A DNA stretch of 64,000 bases from Streptacidiphilus neutrinimicus (GCF_000787815.1 NZ_BBPO01000003.1:186160-250159), one strand, 5' to 3'. Positions 45,787-54,213 are shown, counted from the stretch's first letter. Notes: generated from the letters alone by a model not told the origin. Numbers and translations: made by a program.

Positions 45787-46872
45787 ATGGGCGAGGTGTT
45801 CTCCGAGCGGCGTGAGCGGCTGCGTGAGCGGTGCAGTGGAGCTGGGGTCGACGGCGCGCTGGTGAGCGCGCCGGCGAACGTGCGGTGGCTGACCGGTGTG
45901 GCCGGCGCCGAAGCGTTGCTGCTGGAGCGCGACCGCGCGCTGATCTGCGTGTCGCACGCGGCGCGCGAGCGCGAGGCGGGGCTGGAGGAACTGGTCCTCG
46001 CGCCCGGACAGGACCCCGCCGTCGCCGCGGCGCACGCCGCGACCGCTGAGCTGCTGGGCGTCGAGGAGCACGATCTGACCGTGGCCAGGCACCGTGCCGT
46101 CTCCGAGGCCGCGCGCTGCCGCCTGCGGGACCTGCACCATTCGGTGGAGCAGCTCAGGGTCGTCAAGGACGAGCAGGAGCTCGGCTGCCTGCGGGTCGCC
46201 GCGGAGATCGCGGACCAGGCGCTGGGGGAGCTGCTGGAGTCGATCCTGGTCGGGCGCAGCGAACGTCACCTCGCGATGGAGCTGGAGCGGCGGATGGTCG
46301 ACCACGGCGCGGACGGACCGGCCTTCCCGGTCCGCGTCGGCGCCGGGGACCACTCCGGACGGGCCCGGCATCTGCCGGGGGACCGGCGGGTGGAAGAGGG
46401 GGACTTCCTCACCGTCTCGCTCGGCGCCTGCTACCGGGGGTACCGGTCCTGCGCGACGCGCACCTTCGTGGTGGGGCTCGCACCCCAGGAGTGGCAGGTC
46501 GAGCTGCACGGCGTCGTCTTCGCGGCCCAGCGCGCGGCCCGTGAGGCGCTGGCTGTCGGCTCCTCGCTGGACGACTGCGCGCGGGCGGCCGGCCGGGAGC
46601 TGGAGGCGCGCGGGTACCCGCCCGAACTGGACGAGGGCGTCGGCCACGGGGTCGGTCTCGACGTCGACGAGGAGCCTCGCCCCGGGGCCTTGGAACCGTG
46701 GCCTGGCGAATTCGGTAAGCTTGAGAGCCGTGTGCCGGTCACTGTCGGGCTGGGAGTAGCGCTCCCGGGTCGCGGCGGGGTCCGGATCGAGGACACGCTC
46801 GTCGTCCGTCCTTCCGAGGACGGGGGGCCCGAGCTGCTCACCATCACGACCAAGGAGCTCCTCGCCCTGTGA
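45787..46872 (+). CDS. Xaa-Pro peptidase homologue (M24 fold), metal site degenerate
   Basis: A 361-residue protein with an N-terminal creatinase-type domain (ANVRWLTGVAGAEALLLERD) and a C-terminal pita-bread M24 domain. Aligning by motif, the five canonical metal ligands Asp, Asp, His, Glu, Glu appear as S211 (TVSLGA), C222 (YRSCATRT), H287 (VGHGVGL), G321 (TVGLGV) and E335 (VRIEDT); the nearby catalytic His is D294. Only two ligands survive, so peptidase activity is doubtful. It sits between the aro cluster and efp, the position of the annotated Xaa-Pro peptidase in other streptomycetes. EF-P and prolyl peptides make a suggestive pairing. Confidence 0.85.
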   Translation: MGEVFSERRERLRERCSGAGVDGALVSAPANVRWLTGVAGAEALLLERDRALICVSHAAREREAGLEELVLAPGQDPAVAAAHAATAELLGVEEHDLTVARHRAVSEAARCRLRDLHHSVEQLRVVKDEQELGCLRVAAEIADQALGELLESILVGRSERHLAMELERRMVDHGADGPAFPVRVGAGDHSGRARHLPGDRRVEEGDFLTVSLGACYRGYRSCATRTFVVGLAPQEWQVELHGVVFAAQRAAREALAVGSSLDDCARAAGRELEARGYPPELDEGVGHGVGLDVDEEPRPGALEPWPGEFGKLESRVPVTVGLGVALPGRGGVRIEDTLVVRPSEDGGPELLTITTKELLAL

Positions 46873-46914
46873 TTCCGGGTCCGCCCGGGGCCGCAGGACA
46901 CGTGACTTGGTTCC

Positions 46915-46920
46915 TTGACA
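46915..46920 (+). promoter_or_regulatory. -35 element of the efp-nusB promoter
   Basis: A perfect TTGACA in a 95-nt gap that is unusually AT-rich for this genome. A -10 is less clear (AGCTAG at 17 nt spacing). An inverted repeat CTAGC/GCTAG (46926-46943) occupies the spacer. Confidence 0.5.
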
Positions 46921-46967
46921 AGCTACTAGCGACATACAGCTAGCGAATTCCAGAAGTTAGGGCGACT

Positions 46968-47534
46968 GTGGCTTCCACCAACGACCTGAAGAACGGCATG
47001 GTGCTCAAGCTCGACAACGACCAGCTGTGGTCCGTCGTCGAGTTCCAGCACGTGAAGCCCGGCAAGGGCCCGGCCTTCGTGCGCACCAAGCTCAAGCACG
47101 TGCTGTCGGGCAAGGTCGTCGACAAGACCTTCAACGCCGGCGTGAAGGTCGAGACGGCCAACGTCGACAAGCGCACGATGCAGTTCTCCTACAAGGACGG
47201 CGAGCAGTTCGTGTTCATGGACATGGACACCTACGAGCAGACGCACGTCGACCCCGCGGTCGTCGGCGACGCCGCCAAGTTCCTGCTCGAGGGCTTCGAC
47301 GCGCTCGTGGCCGTCTACGAGGGCGCCCCGCTCTACATCGAGCTCCCGGCCGCCGTCGAGCTGGTCGTCGAGTTCACCGAGCCGGGCCTGCAGGGCGACC
47401 GTTCCACCGGCGGTACCAAGCCGGCTCGCCTGGAGACCGGCGCCGAGGTCGGCGTCCCGCTCTTCATCAACCAGGGCGAGAAGATCAAGGTCGACACCCG
47501 CACCGGTGACTACCTCGGCCGGGTGAACTCCTAA
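46968..47534 (+). CDS. efp: Elongation factor P
   Basis: Relieves ribosome stalling at polyproline. The 188-residue protein has three KOW/OB-like beta-barrel domains and the loop KPGKGPA with K33 at the tip, the Pro-Gly-Lys-Gly-Pro form that in actinobacteria is reported to work without lysine modification. GTG start with TTAGGG upstream. nusB begins 2 nt after the stop. Confidence 0.98.
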   Translation: MASTNDLKNGMVLKLDNDQLWSVVEFQHVKPGKGPAFVRTKLKHVLSGKVVDKTFNAGVKVETANVDKRTMQFSYKDGEQFVFMDMDTYEQTHVDPAVVGDAAKFLLEGFDALVAVYEGAPLYIELPAAVELVVEFTEPGLQGDRSTGGTKPARLETGAEVGVPLFINQGEKIKVDTRTGDYLGRVNS

Positions 47535-47536
47535 CC

Positions 47537-47977
47537 GTGGCGACCGCGCGTAACAAGGCCAGGACCAAGGCCTTCCAGATCATCTTCGAGGCCGACCACA
47601 GGGGCGTGAAGCCCACGCTGGTCCTCGCCGAGTGGGTGGCGCGCGCCCGCAGCGGGGAGGAGGGCGTGCCGCAGGTCCCGGAGTACACCCAGGACCTGGT
47701 CGAGGGCTACGGCCGGCATGCCGCCCGGATCGACGACCTGATCTCCACCTACGCCGTGGGCTGGACGCTCGACCGGATGCCGATCGTGGACCGCAACGTG
47801 CTGCGGCTCGGGGCCTACGAGCTGATCTGGGAGGACTCCGTCCCGGACCCGGTGGTCCTGGACGAGTTCGTGGAGATGGCCAAGGACTTCTCCACCGACG
47901 AGTCCCCGTCCTTCGTCAACGGACTGCTGGCCCGGTTGATGGAGCTCAAGCCCTCGCTGCGCGTCGCGCGCGACTGA
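47537..47977 (+). CDS. nusB: Transcription antitermination protein NusB
   Basis: Binds boxA RNA with S10 for rRNA antitermination. The 146-residue all-helical protein starts ATARNKARTKAFQIIFEADHRG and has DRNVLRLGAYELIWED and FVNGLLARL signatures. GTG start, 2 nt after efp. A strong two-stem terminator follows. In S. coelicolor the next gene is bldD; here it is not. Confidence 0.96.
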   Translation: MATARNKARTKAFQIIFEADHRGVKPTLVLAEWVARARSGEEGVPQVPEYTQDLVEGYGRHAARIDDLISTYAVGWTLDRMPIVDRNVLRLGAYELIWEDSVPDPVVLDEFVEMAKDFSTDESPSFVNGLLARLMELKPSLRVARD

Positions 47978-47999
47978 GCGCCGCCTGTAGGACTGTCGA

Positions 48000-48040
48000 A
48001 AGGCGCCCTGCCGCTCCCGCAAGGGAGCGCGGGGCGCCTT
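48000..48040 (+). terminator. Terminator of efp-nusB
   Basis: AAGGCGCC (48000-48007) pairs with GGCGCCTT (48033-48040), enclosing a second stem CGCTCCC/GGGAGCG around GCAA. The 190 nt beyond it up to 48232 hold no recognised gene. Confidence 0.85.
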
Positions 48041-48232
48041 CGTCGTCCCTGAGCCGTCGCCCCCGAAACGATGGGCTGAGGTGGCCCGCTGCTTGGCCCG
48101 TTGCTCCATTCGGGATCACGGATGGTGACGAGTCTGTGACACATGGTGCGCATGGGGGGCATATGACGGGGGAGGACGAGGAGCGTGACGCCCCGACGGG
48201 CGCACCCCGACCGTCCAACCTGGGAGGCTTCC

Positions 48233-49078
48233 ATGACCAAGCACCTTCGTCCGCGCAGCCCCCGTCCCGCCGTCTGCCACGCGTCCGCGCGCGTCATCAC
48301 GCCGCGCGACCGTCGCCGCTGCACCACGTCGTCCCCGGCGGCGACCTCCCGGCGCAAGCCCACCATGGTCGGCGTCGTGACCAACCGTGCGGACTTCGAG
48401 CGTCTGATCGCCGAGGGCTGCACCACCTACACGGCCTACGCCGACTACCTGCGCGACGTCGACGCGCTGCTGGTCGGACTGGGCCGGGACGGCGTCGAGG
48501 TGCGCGGGCGCGCCTTCTCCCCGGCCGACTTCGACGACTACTGCGCGCAGCAGGGCCTGTCGCCGGCGGACGGCGACAGTCACCTCGTCTACACCGCCGA
48601 CCCGGTGGCCGAGGACGAGTGGGTCCGCTGGGACGGTGAGCCGCTGGCGGAGTTCCTGCTGCGCCTCGACCGCGCCCACGAGCGCGGTCTCGTCCGCCGC
48701 CGCCTCGACGGCATGCTCGCCGAGACCGCCGAGGCGGCGCTGACCGGTCAGTTCCCCGAGCAGTTGCTGCGAATCGCCTACGCCCGCGGTGCGGAGGCCC
48801 TGCGCGGCTTCCTGCTCCGCGCGGGCGTCGGCTCGTTCACGGCGGTGTGCAGTGTCTTCGAGCCGGAGATGCCCGTCTTCGCCTGGGCGGACCTGCTGCT
48901 GGAGGAGGGCGGTGTGCTGCGCATCGACGACGAGGACCTCGACCTGCTGTGCGAGGTGCTGTGCGTCGGACACGCGCTGCAGCTGCCGGGGGTGCTGACC
49001 CTGTCCGGCAACTGCCCGGAGCGCGGTGAGGTGGGCTGGGAGTGGACCTTCGACGGTGAGTCCTTCCGCCGGGTCTGA
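48233..49078 (+). CDS. Hypothetical protein
   Basis: Not recognised. 281 residues: a basic Arg/Pro/Ser/Thr-rich N-terminus of about 45 residues, then a soluble acidic globular part (DFERLIAEGCTTYTAYADYL, LLRIAYARGAEALRGFLLRA, ending GEVGWEWTFDGESFRRV). No membrane helix, signal peptide or catalytic motif is evident. ATG at 48233 is chosen because GGGAGG lies 5 nt upstream; ATG 48365, which would drop the basic tail, has no ribosome site. It occupies the place of bldD after nusB and is the first gene of the accessory region. Confidence 0.65.
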   Translation: MTKHLRPRSPRPAVCHASARVITPRDRRRCTTSSPAATSRRKPTMVGVVTNRADFERLIAEGCTTYTAYADYLRDVDALLVGLGRDGVEVRGRAFSPADFDDYCAQQGLSPADGDSHLVYTADPVAEDEWVRWDGEPLAEFLLRLDRAHERGLVRRRLDGMLAETAEAALTGQFPEQLLRIAYARGAEALRGFLLRAGVGSFTAVCSVFEPEMPVFAWADLLLEEGGVLRIDDEDLDLLCEVLCVGHALQLPGVLTLSGNCPERGEVGWEWTFDGESFRRV

Positions 49079-49195
49079 GACGCCGTCAACCGCCCTCGCC
49101 TCGTCCACCCGGTCTCGAGCGGGAAGCGGCACCGTGTCAGGTCCGTACTGCGCTCGCGGTGGTCGGGCGCGGCCTGGCAGAGGAGAGCGAGACGC

Positions 49196-50260
49196 ATGAA
49201 CGTCGACCAGAGCCCACCCCGCGACCTCGTCCGTGCTCCGCAGCACTTCCGCACCCGGATCACCGCCGACGGCCGCGAGGGCCTGCCGGTCGAGGCGGGC
49301 CGGTACCGGCTGGTGGTCAGCCTCGCCTGTCCCTGGGCACACCGGGTGGTCATCACCCGCCGCCTGCTGGGGCTGGAGGGGGCGATCTCGCTGGCGGTGG
49401 CCGATCCGGTGCAGGAGCTGGTCGACGGGGAGTACCAGTGGGTGTTCACCGAGGAGGTCGGCGCTCCGGGCGGGCTGGACCCGGTCCTCGGCATCCACGC
49501 GCTGCGCGAGGCGTATCTCGCGGCCGAGCCCGACTACACCGGCGGCATCAGCGTTCCCGCCCTCGTGGACACCACGACGGGCAAGGTGGTCAGCAACGAC
49601 TTCGCCAACCTCACCCTCGACCTCGGCTCCCAGTGGCGGGCGCTGCACCGGCCCGGCGCGCCGGACCTCTACCCCGAGCCGCTGCGCGAGGAGATCGACG
49701 CCCTGGCGGAGGAGATCTACCGTGACGTCAACAACGCGGTGTACCGGGCGGGGTTCGCGCGGGCGCAGGAGTTCTACGACCGGGCGGTGACCGCGCTGTT
49801 CGACCGGCTCGACGCGCTGGAGGAGCGGCTGAGCACCCGTCGCTACCTGCTCGGCGACCGGCTGACCGAAGCCGACGTCCGGCTCTGGCCCACGCTGATC
49901 CGCTTCGACGCCGTCTACCACGGTCACTTCAAGTGCAACATTCGCAAGATCTCGGAGTACCCCGCGCTGTGGGGTTACACCCGCGACCTGTTCCAGACGC
50001 CGGGCTTCGGCGACACGGTCGACTTCGACCACATCCGCCGTCACTACTACTACGTCCACCACATGATCAACCCCAGCCGGATCGTGGCTCACGGCCCTGA
50101 CCCGGCCACGCTGCTCACCCCGCACGGCCGGGAGGCCCTCGGCGGCAGCCCGTTCGGCCCGGACGGCACGCCGCCGGCCGTGCGCGCCGCGCTGCGCATG
50201 CACCCCTGCGTCCCGACGGAATGGCCGGCGCGGGGGATTGTCCGAGGGAATGCTGTGTGA
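49196..50260 (+). CDS. Glutathionyl-hydroquinone reductase-like protein (Xi-class GST)
   Basis: A 354-residue Omega/Xi-class transferase: thioredoxin-like N-domain with the catalytic motif CPWAHRVVI, the family segment VPALVDTTTGKVVSND, and the helical C-domain with LLGDRLTEADVRLWPTLIRFD and HFKCNIRKI. Xi enzymes reduce glutathionyl-hydroquinones; actinobacteria mostly use mycothiol, so the in vivo thiol is probably mycothiol. ATG with GAGGAG upstream. Its TGA overlaps the putative operator of the hydroxyproline operon. Confidence 0.88.
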   Translation: MNVDQSPPRDLVRAPQHFRTRITADGREGLPVEAGRYRLVVSLACPWAHRVVITRRLLGLEGAISLAVADPVQELVDGEYQWVFTEEVGAPGGLDPVLGIHALREAYLAAEPDYTGGISVPALVDTTTGKVVSNDFANLTLDLGSQWRALHRPGAPDLYPEPLREEIDALAEEIYRDVNNAVYRAGFARAQEFYDRAVTALFDRLDALEERLSTRRYLLGDRLTEADVRLWPTLIRFDAVYHGHFKCNIRKISEYPALWGYTRDLFQTPGFGDTVDFDHIRRHYYYVHHMINPSRIVAHGPDPATLLTPHGREALGGSPFGPDGTPPAVRAALRMHPCVPTEWPARGIVRGNAV

Positions 50261-50273
50261 CATATTACTGAGC
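50258..50273. promoter_or_regulatory. Candidate GntR operator/promoter of the hydroxyproline operon
   Basis: TGACATATTACTGAGC lies just before the GTG at 50275 and shares ACATA-N4-TGAGC with the site at 57869-57884 upstream of the GntR gene. It also contains the only -10-like sequence (CATATT, -14 to -9), and there is no Shine-Dalgarno, so the first gene seems leaderless and the operator would overlap the promoter. Confidence 0.45.
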
Positions 50274-50274
50274 T

Positions 50275-51426
50275 GTGGCAAGGGTTCCTCTCTACGACGT
50301 GGTCGTCATCGGCGCCGGAATGATCGGCGCGGCTTGCGCGGACGCGCTGGCCCGGCGCGGCATGCGGGTCGCGGTCCTCGACCGCGGGCCGGTCGTCGGC
50401 GGGACGACCGGCGCCGGCGAGGGGAACCTGCTCGTCTCCGACAAGGGCCCGGGGCCGGAGTTGGAGCTGGCGGTCGAGAGCCTGCGGCTCTGGCGTGAGC
50501 TGGCCGAGGACCTCGGCCCGCGCGCGCTGGAGTACGAGCCCAAGGGCGGGCTGGTGGTGGCCCGCGACCGGCAGGCCTTCACCGAGCTCCAGGCCTCGGC
50601 CCGGCTCCAGTGCCTCTCCGGCGTCACGACCGTCGAGGTTCCCGCCGACGCGCTGGGGGAGCTGGAGCCGCACCTCGCCCCCGGCCTGGCCGGAGGCGTC
50701 CACTACCCGCAGGACGCCCAGGTGCAGCCGGCCCTCGCGGCGGCGGCGCTGCTGCGGCGCGCCCGCGACACAGGCCGTGTTCACCTGCTCGCCGCGACCA
50801 CCGTCACCGGCCTGTCCGAGGGGCGGGTGGAGACGGACGCGCACGGGACGCTCCTCTGCGCGTCGGTGGTCAACGCGGCCGGGACCTGGAGCGGGGAGAT
50901 CGCCGCCCTGGCCGGAGCGACCCTCCCGGTGCTGCCTCGACGCGGCTTCGTCCTGGTGACCGAGCCGCTGCCGCCGCTGGTCCGCCACAAGGTCTACGCG
51001 GCCGACTACGTCGCCGACGTCGCCAGTGGCTCCGCCGACCTGCAGAGCTCCGCCGTGGTCGAGGGGACGGCCGCCGGGCCGGTGCTGATCGGGGCCAGCA
51101 GGGAGCGGGTCGGCTTCGACCGCGGTCTCTCCGTGCCGGTGCTGGCACGCCTGGCCGCGCAGGCGGCGGAGCTGTTCCCGGCGCTGCGCGAGGTGCGGGT
51201 GCTGCGCGCCTACCGCGGATTCCGGCCCTATCTGCCCGACCACCTGCCCGCGATCGGGCCCGATCCGGAACGGCCGTGGCTGTTCCAGGCGTGCGGCCAC
51301 GAGGGCGCGGGCATCGGCCTGGCCCCGGCGACCGCCCGCCTCGTCGCCCAACTTCTGGACGGAGAGCAGCCGTTCATGGACCCGGCGCCCTTCGGCCCCG
51401 GGCGCTTCGGAAAGGAGCAGGCGTGA
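50275..51426 (+). CDS. FAD-dependent oxidoreductase, DadA-like subunit of D-hydroxyproline dehydrogenase
   Basis: A 383-residue DAO-family flavoprotein: dinucleotide-binding VVVIGAGMIGAACADALARRG (about residues 8-28) and the C-terminal FAD/substrate region RPYLPDHLPAIG and GHEGAGIGLAPATA. With the next two genes it matches the three-part D-amino-acid dehydrogenases (LhpB-type catalytic subunit) that oxidise cis-4-hydroxy-D-proline to 1-pyrroline-4-hydroxy-2-carboxylate. GTG is forced as start by an in-frame stop 2 codons upstream. Its stop overlaps the 2Fe-2S gene by 4 nt. Confidence 0.88.
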   Translation: MARVPLYDVVVIGAGMIGAACADALARRGMRVAVLDRGPVVGGTTGAGEGNLLVSDKGPGPELELAVESLRLWRELAEDLGPRALEYEPKGGLVVARDRQAFTELQASARLQCLSGVTTVEVPADALGELEPHLAPGLAGGVHYPQDAQVQPALAAAALLRRARDTGRVHLLAATTVTGLSEGRVETDAHGTLLCASVVNAAGTWSGEIAALAGATLPVLPRRGFVLVTEPLPPLVRHKVYAADYVADVASGSADLQSSAVVEGTAAGPVLIGASRERVGFDRGLSVPVLARLAAQAAELFPALREVRVLRAYRGFRPYLPDHLPAIGPDPERPWLFQACGHEGAGIGLAPATARLVAQLLDGEQPFMDPAPFGPGRFGKEQA

Positions 51427-51734
51427 GACGCGGTCCGCTGGACCTGGTGCGGGCCAGGCCCGAGACCCCCTTCGAGTTCAGCTTCGACGGCGAGCCGGTC
51501 ACCGCGCTGCCCGGCCAGACCGTGGCCGCCGCGCTGTGGCAGGCCGGACACCTCGCTTGGCGGCGCACCCGCCTCGGCGACCGGCCGCGCGGCGCGTTCT
51601 GCGGCATGGGCGCCTGCTACGACTGCCTGGTCGAACTCGACGGCACCCCCAACGTCCGCGCCTGCCTGGCCCCGGTGCGGCCCGGCGCGCTGGTCCGCAC
51701 GCAGCGAGGGGACGGCCATGGCGAACTCCGCTGA
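51423..51734 (+). CDS. (2Fe-2S)-binding small subunit of D-hydroxyproline dehydrogenase
   Basis: A 103-residue plant-type ferredoxin-like subunit with cysteines in FCGMGACYDCLVEL and RACLAP, giving the C-x4-C-x2-C plus distant C pattern of the HcnA/LhpF-type subunits. It passes electrons between the flavoproteins. GTG overlaps the upstream stop by 4 nt; its 3' end overlaps the next gene by 17 nt, so the three subunits are translationally coupled. Confidence 0.88.
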   Translation: MRRGPLDLVRARPETPFEFSFDGEPVTALPGQTVAAALWQAGHLAWRRTRLGDRPRGAFCGMGACYDCLVELDGTPNVRACLAPVRPGALVRTQRGDGHGELR

Positions 51735-53178
51735 CGCCGTGGACGGCCACGACCTCGGCGACCGCCACGAGCGCTACGACCTCGCCGTCGTCGGCGCCGG
51801 GCCCGCCGGGCTGGCGGCCGCCGCGGCCGCCGCCGAGCACGGCGTCCGCGTCGCGCTGCTCGACAGCGCGCCGTGGCCCGGCGGGCAGTTCTATCGGCAG
51901 CCCGCCGCCGAACTGCGCGCCTCCCGCCCGCAGGCGCTGCACCACCACTGGCCGGCGTTCCAGCGCCTGCTCGCGCGCCTCGACGTCGCCCGCGAGCGCG
52001 TCACGCTGCTGGCCGACCACCATGTCTGGTCCGTGACAGGCGGGTCGGGCGCCTTCGCGGTGCGCGCGCTGACCGGGCCGGACCAGCGACAGGCCCGGCA
52101 GCTGACCGCACGTCAGGTGCTCTTCGCCACCGGCGCGCATGAACGGCAACTGCCGTTCCCCGGCTGGACCCTGCCCGGCGTCGTCGGGGCGGGCGGCGCG
52201 CAGGCCATGCTCAAGGCGGGGCTGGTGCTGCCCGGCCGCCACGTCGTGGTCGCGGGCAGCGGGCCGTTGCTGCTCGCGGTCGCTTCCTGTCTGGTCACGG
52301 CCGGAGCGACGGTCCCGCTGGTGGCCGAGGCCGCCGACTACCTCGGCTACGCCCGCGGTGCGCGCGTCCTGGCCGCCAACCCCGGCAAGCTGGTCGAGGG
52401 CGCCCAGCACGGCGCGACACTGCTGCGGCACGGCGTCCGCCTCCGTCCGCGCACCGCCGTCGTGGCCGCGCACGGAACCGACCGCGTCGAGGCGGTGACC
52501 CTCGGCCGCCTCGACGCAGCCTGGCGGCCTGTACCCGGGAGCGAGTGGCGCGTCCCGTGCGACGCCGTAGCCGTCGGGCACGGGCTGGTGCCGCAGTTGG
52601 AGCTGCCGCTCGAACTCGGCTGCCGCACACGGCGTCTGCCGGACGGCAGCGCCGCTCTCGTGGTCGACGCCGCGCAGCGCACCAGCGTGCCCGGCGTCTG
52701 GGCGGCCGGGGAGAGCACCGGTGTGGGCGGCGTCCAACTCGCTGTCACCGAAGGCGAGCTGGCGGGCCTGGCCGTCGCTGGGCAGACCGCCGCGCCGCGC
52801 GAACTGCTGCGGCGACGAGCCAGGCAGCGCGCCTTCGCCGAGCTCATGGCCGCGCGACACGCCCCGGGCGGCGGGTGGACACAGTGGCTCGACGACGCCA
52901 CCGAAGTCTGCCGGTGCGAGGAGGTGACGGCACGCCAGGTCAGGGACGCCGTCAGCGAGCTGGGCGCTCCGGACCAACGGACCGTCAAACTCCTCACCCG
53001 TGCGGGCATGGGCTGGTGCCAGGCCCGCATGTGCGGCCCGGCCGTCGCCCGGCTCTGCGGCGCGCACGACGACGGCGCGCCCACCCGCCCTCTGTCCACC
53101 CCCGTGCCGCTGGGCCTGCTGGCCGAGTGCGACACCCCCGCACCCCCCTCCGAAGGAGCCCCCGATGACCACCCCTGA
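51718..53178 (+). CDS. NAD(P)/FAD-dependent oxidoreductase, large subunit of D-hydroxyproline dehydrogenase
   Basis: A 486-residue flavoprotein with two dinucleotide folds (AVVGAGPAGLAAAAAAAEHG, about residues 22-41, and HVVVAGSGPLLLAVA in the middle), the reduced-flavin motif GVWAAGESTGVGG, and a C-terminal BFD-like [2Fe-2S] domain with CRCEEVTARQV and GMGWCQARMCGP. This is the HcnB/LhpE-type subunit. ATG at 51718 lies inside the preceding gene. Overlaps the deaminase gene by 14 nt. Confidence 0.88.
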   Translation: MANSADAVDGHDLGDRHERYDLAVVGAGPAGLAAAAAAAEHGVRVALLDSAPWPGGQFYRQPAAELRASRPQALHHHWPAFQRLLARLDVARERVTLLADHHVWSVTGGSGAFAVRALTGPDQRQARQLTARQVLFATGAHERQLPFPGWTLPGVVGAGGAQAMLKAGLVLPGRHVVVAGSGPLLLAVASCLVTAGATVPLVAEAADYLGYARGARVLAANPGKLVEGAQHGATLLRHGVRLRPRTAVVAAHGTDRVEAVTLGRLDAAWRPVPGSEWRVPCDAVAVGHGLVPQLELPLELGCRTRRLPDGSAALVVDAAQRTSVPGVWAAGESTGVGGVQLAVTEGELAGLAVAGQTAAPRELLRRRARQRAFAELMAARHAPGGGWTQWLDDATEVCRCEEVTARQVRDAVSELGAPDQRTVKLLTRAGMGWCQARMCGPAVARLCGAHDDGAPTRPLSTPVPLGLLAECDTPAPPSEGAPDDHP

Positions 53179-54067
53179 GCGCCGGGCCCCCTGGCACGGC
53201 ATCATGGTCGCCACCGCCCTGCCGTTCCACGACGACGGTTCCGTCGACTACGACGCCTACGCCGAACATGTCGCCTGGCTCGTCGCCAACGGCTGTGACG
53301 GCGTCGTCCCCAACGGCTCGCTCGGCGAGTACCAGACCCTGACGGACGCCGAACGCGCCGAGGTCGTGCGAGTGGCCGTCGAGGCAGCGGGCGACGGCGG
53401 TCGCGTCATGGCCGGGACGGCCGCGTACGGGTCCGCGGAGTCGCGCAGATGGGCCGAGCAGGCGGCGGAGGCGGGCTGCGGCTCCGTCCTGCAGCTCCCG
53501 CCGAACGCCTACCGCGCGGAGCGGGAGGCCGTGCTGGCCCACTACGCGGAGGTCGCGAAGGCGGGCCTGCCCGTCGTCGCCTACAACAACCCGCACGACA
53601 CCCGCGTCGACCTCGTCCCCTCCCTGTTGGCGGAGCTGCACGCGGCCGGGCACATCGTCGCGGTCAAGGAGTTCAGCGGCGACGTCCGCCGGGCCTACGA
53701 GATCGCCGAACTCGCCCCCGGACTGGACCTGCTGGTCGGCGCGGACGACGTGCTGCTGGAGCTGGCGCTGGCCGGCGCGGTCGGCTGGGTGGCCGGCTAC
53801 CCGAACGCCCTGCCGACCGCGTGCGCCGAGCTGTACCGCGCGGCGGTGGCGGGCGAGTTGGCGGTGGCGCTGCCGCGCTACCGCCAACTGCACCCGCTGC
53901 TGCGCTGGGACTCCCGCACGGAGTTCGTCCAGGCCATCAAGCTCTCCATGGACCTTGCCGGCCGCAAGGGCGGCCCCTGCCGGCCGCCCCGCGGCCCCCT
54001 GACGGGCGAAGCCCTGAAGGCCGTGACCCTGGCCACCGAGAACGCTTTGGCCGAGGGACTGCGGTAA
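53165..54067 (+). CDS. DHDPS/NAL family lyase, probable 1-pyrroline-4-hydroxy-2-carboxylate deaminase
   Basis: A 300-residue (beta/alpha)8 class I aldolase-like enzyme with Schiff-base K168 in IVAVKEFSGD, catalytic Y140 in VVAYNNP and the substrate loop PNGSLGEYQTLT. In hydroxyproline clusters this family member deaminates 1-pyrroline-4-hydroxy-2-carboxylate to 2-oxoglutarate semialdehyde; the neighbours make that the best reading over dihydrodipicolinate synthase. ATG overlaps the upstream gene by 14 nt. Repeat copy E follows 6 nt after the stop. Confidence 0.87.
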   Translation: MTTPERRAPWHGIMVATALPFHDDGSVDYDAYAEHVAWLVANGCDGVVPNGSLGEYQTLTDAERAEVVRVAVEAAGDGGRVMAGTAAYGSAESRRWAEQAAEAGCGSVLQLPPNAYRAEREAVLAHYAEVAKAGLPVVAYNNPHDTRVDLVPSLLAELHAAGHIVAVKEFSGDVRRAYEIAELAPGLDLLVGADDVLLELALAGAVGWVAGYPNALPTACAELYRAAVAGELAVALPRYRQLHPLLRWDSRTEFVQAIKLSMDLAGRKGGPCRPPRGPLTGEALKAVTLATENALAEGLR

Positions 54068-54073
54068 GTACCT

Positions 54074-54178
54074 CAGGGGCGCGGGAAACTGCGGACAAGC
54101 CACCCGAGCAGCTGGTCCTCAACGCGCAGGGCCACCCGCACGCGCAGCTGGTTGCTCGCGCAGTGCCCCGCGCCCCTC
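54074..54178. repeat. Dispersed inverted-repeat element, copy E
   Basis: Left arm CAGGGGCGCGGGAAACTGCG, then GACAAGCCACC; interior AACGCGCAGGGCCACCC; right end GGTTGCTCGCGCAGTGCCCC followed by GCGCCCCTC. It starts 6 nt after the deaminase stop and splits the hydroxyproline operon before the epimerase gene. Confidence 0.8.
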
Positions 54179-54213
54179 AAGGAGTTGCAACGGACTGAGC
54201 GAGGACACAATTG

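Noticed and set aside
48163..48639. Possible gene starting at ATG 48163 in another frame
   Set aside because: After some 40 codons the frame becomes Arg/His/Pro-rich and is a shadow of the gene at 48233, which has the strong ribosome site.
53165..54067. Reading the DHDPS-family gene as dapA (lysine pathway)
   Set aside because: It overlaps the D-hydroxyproline dehydrogenase genes and precedes the epimerase; the lysine pathway has no link here.
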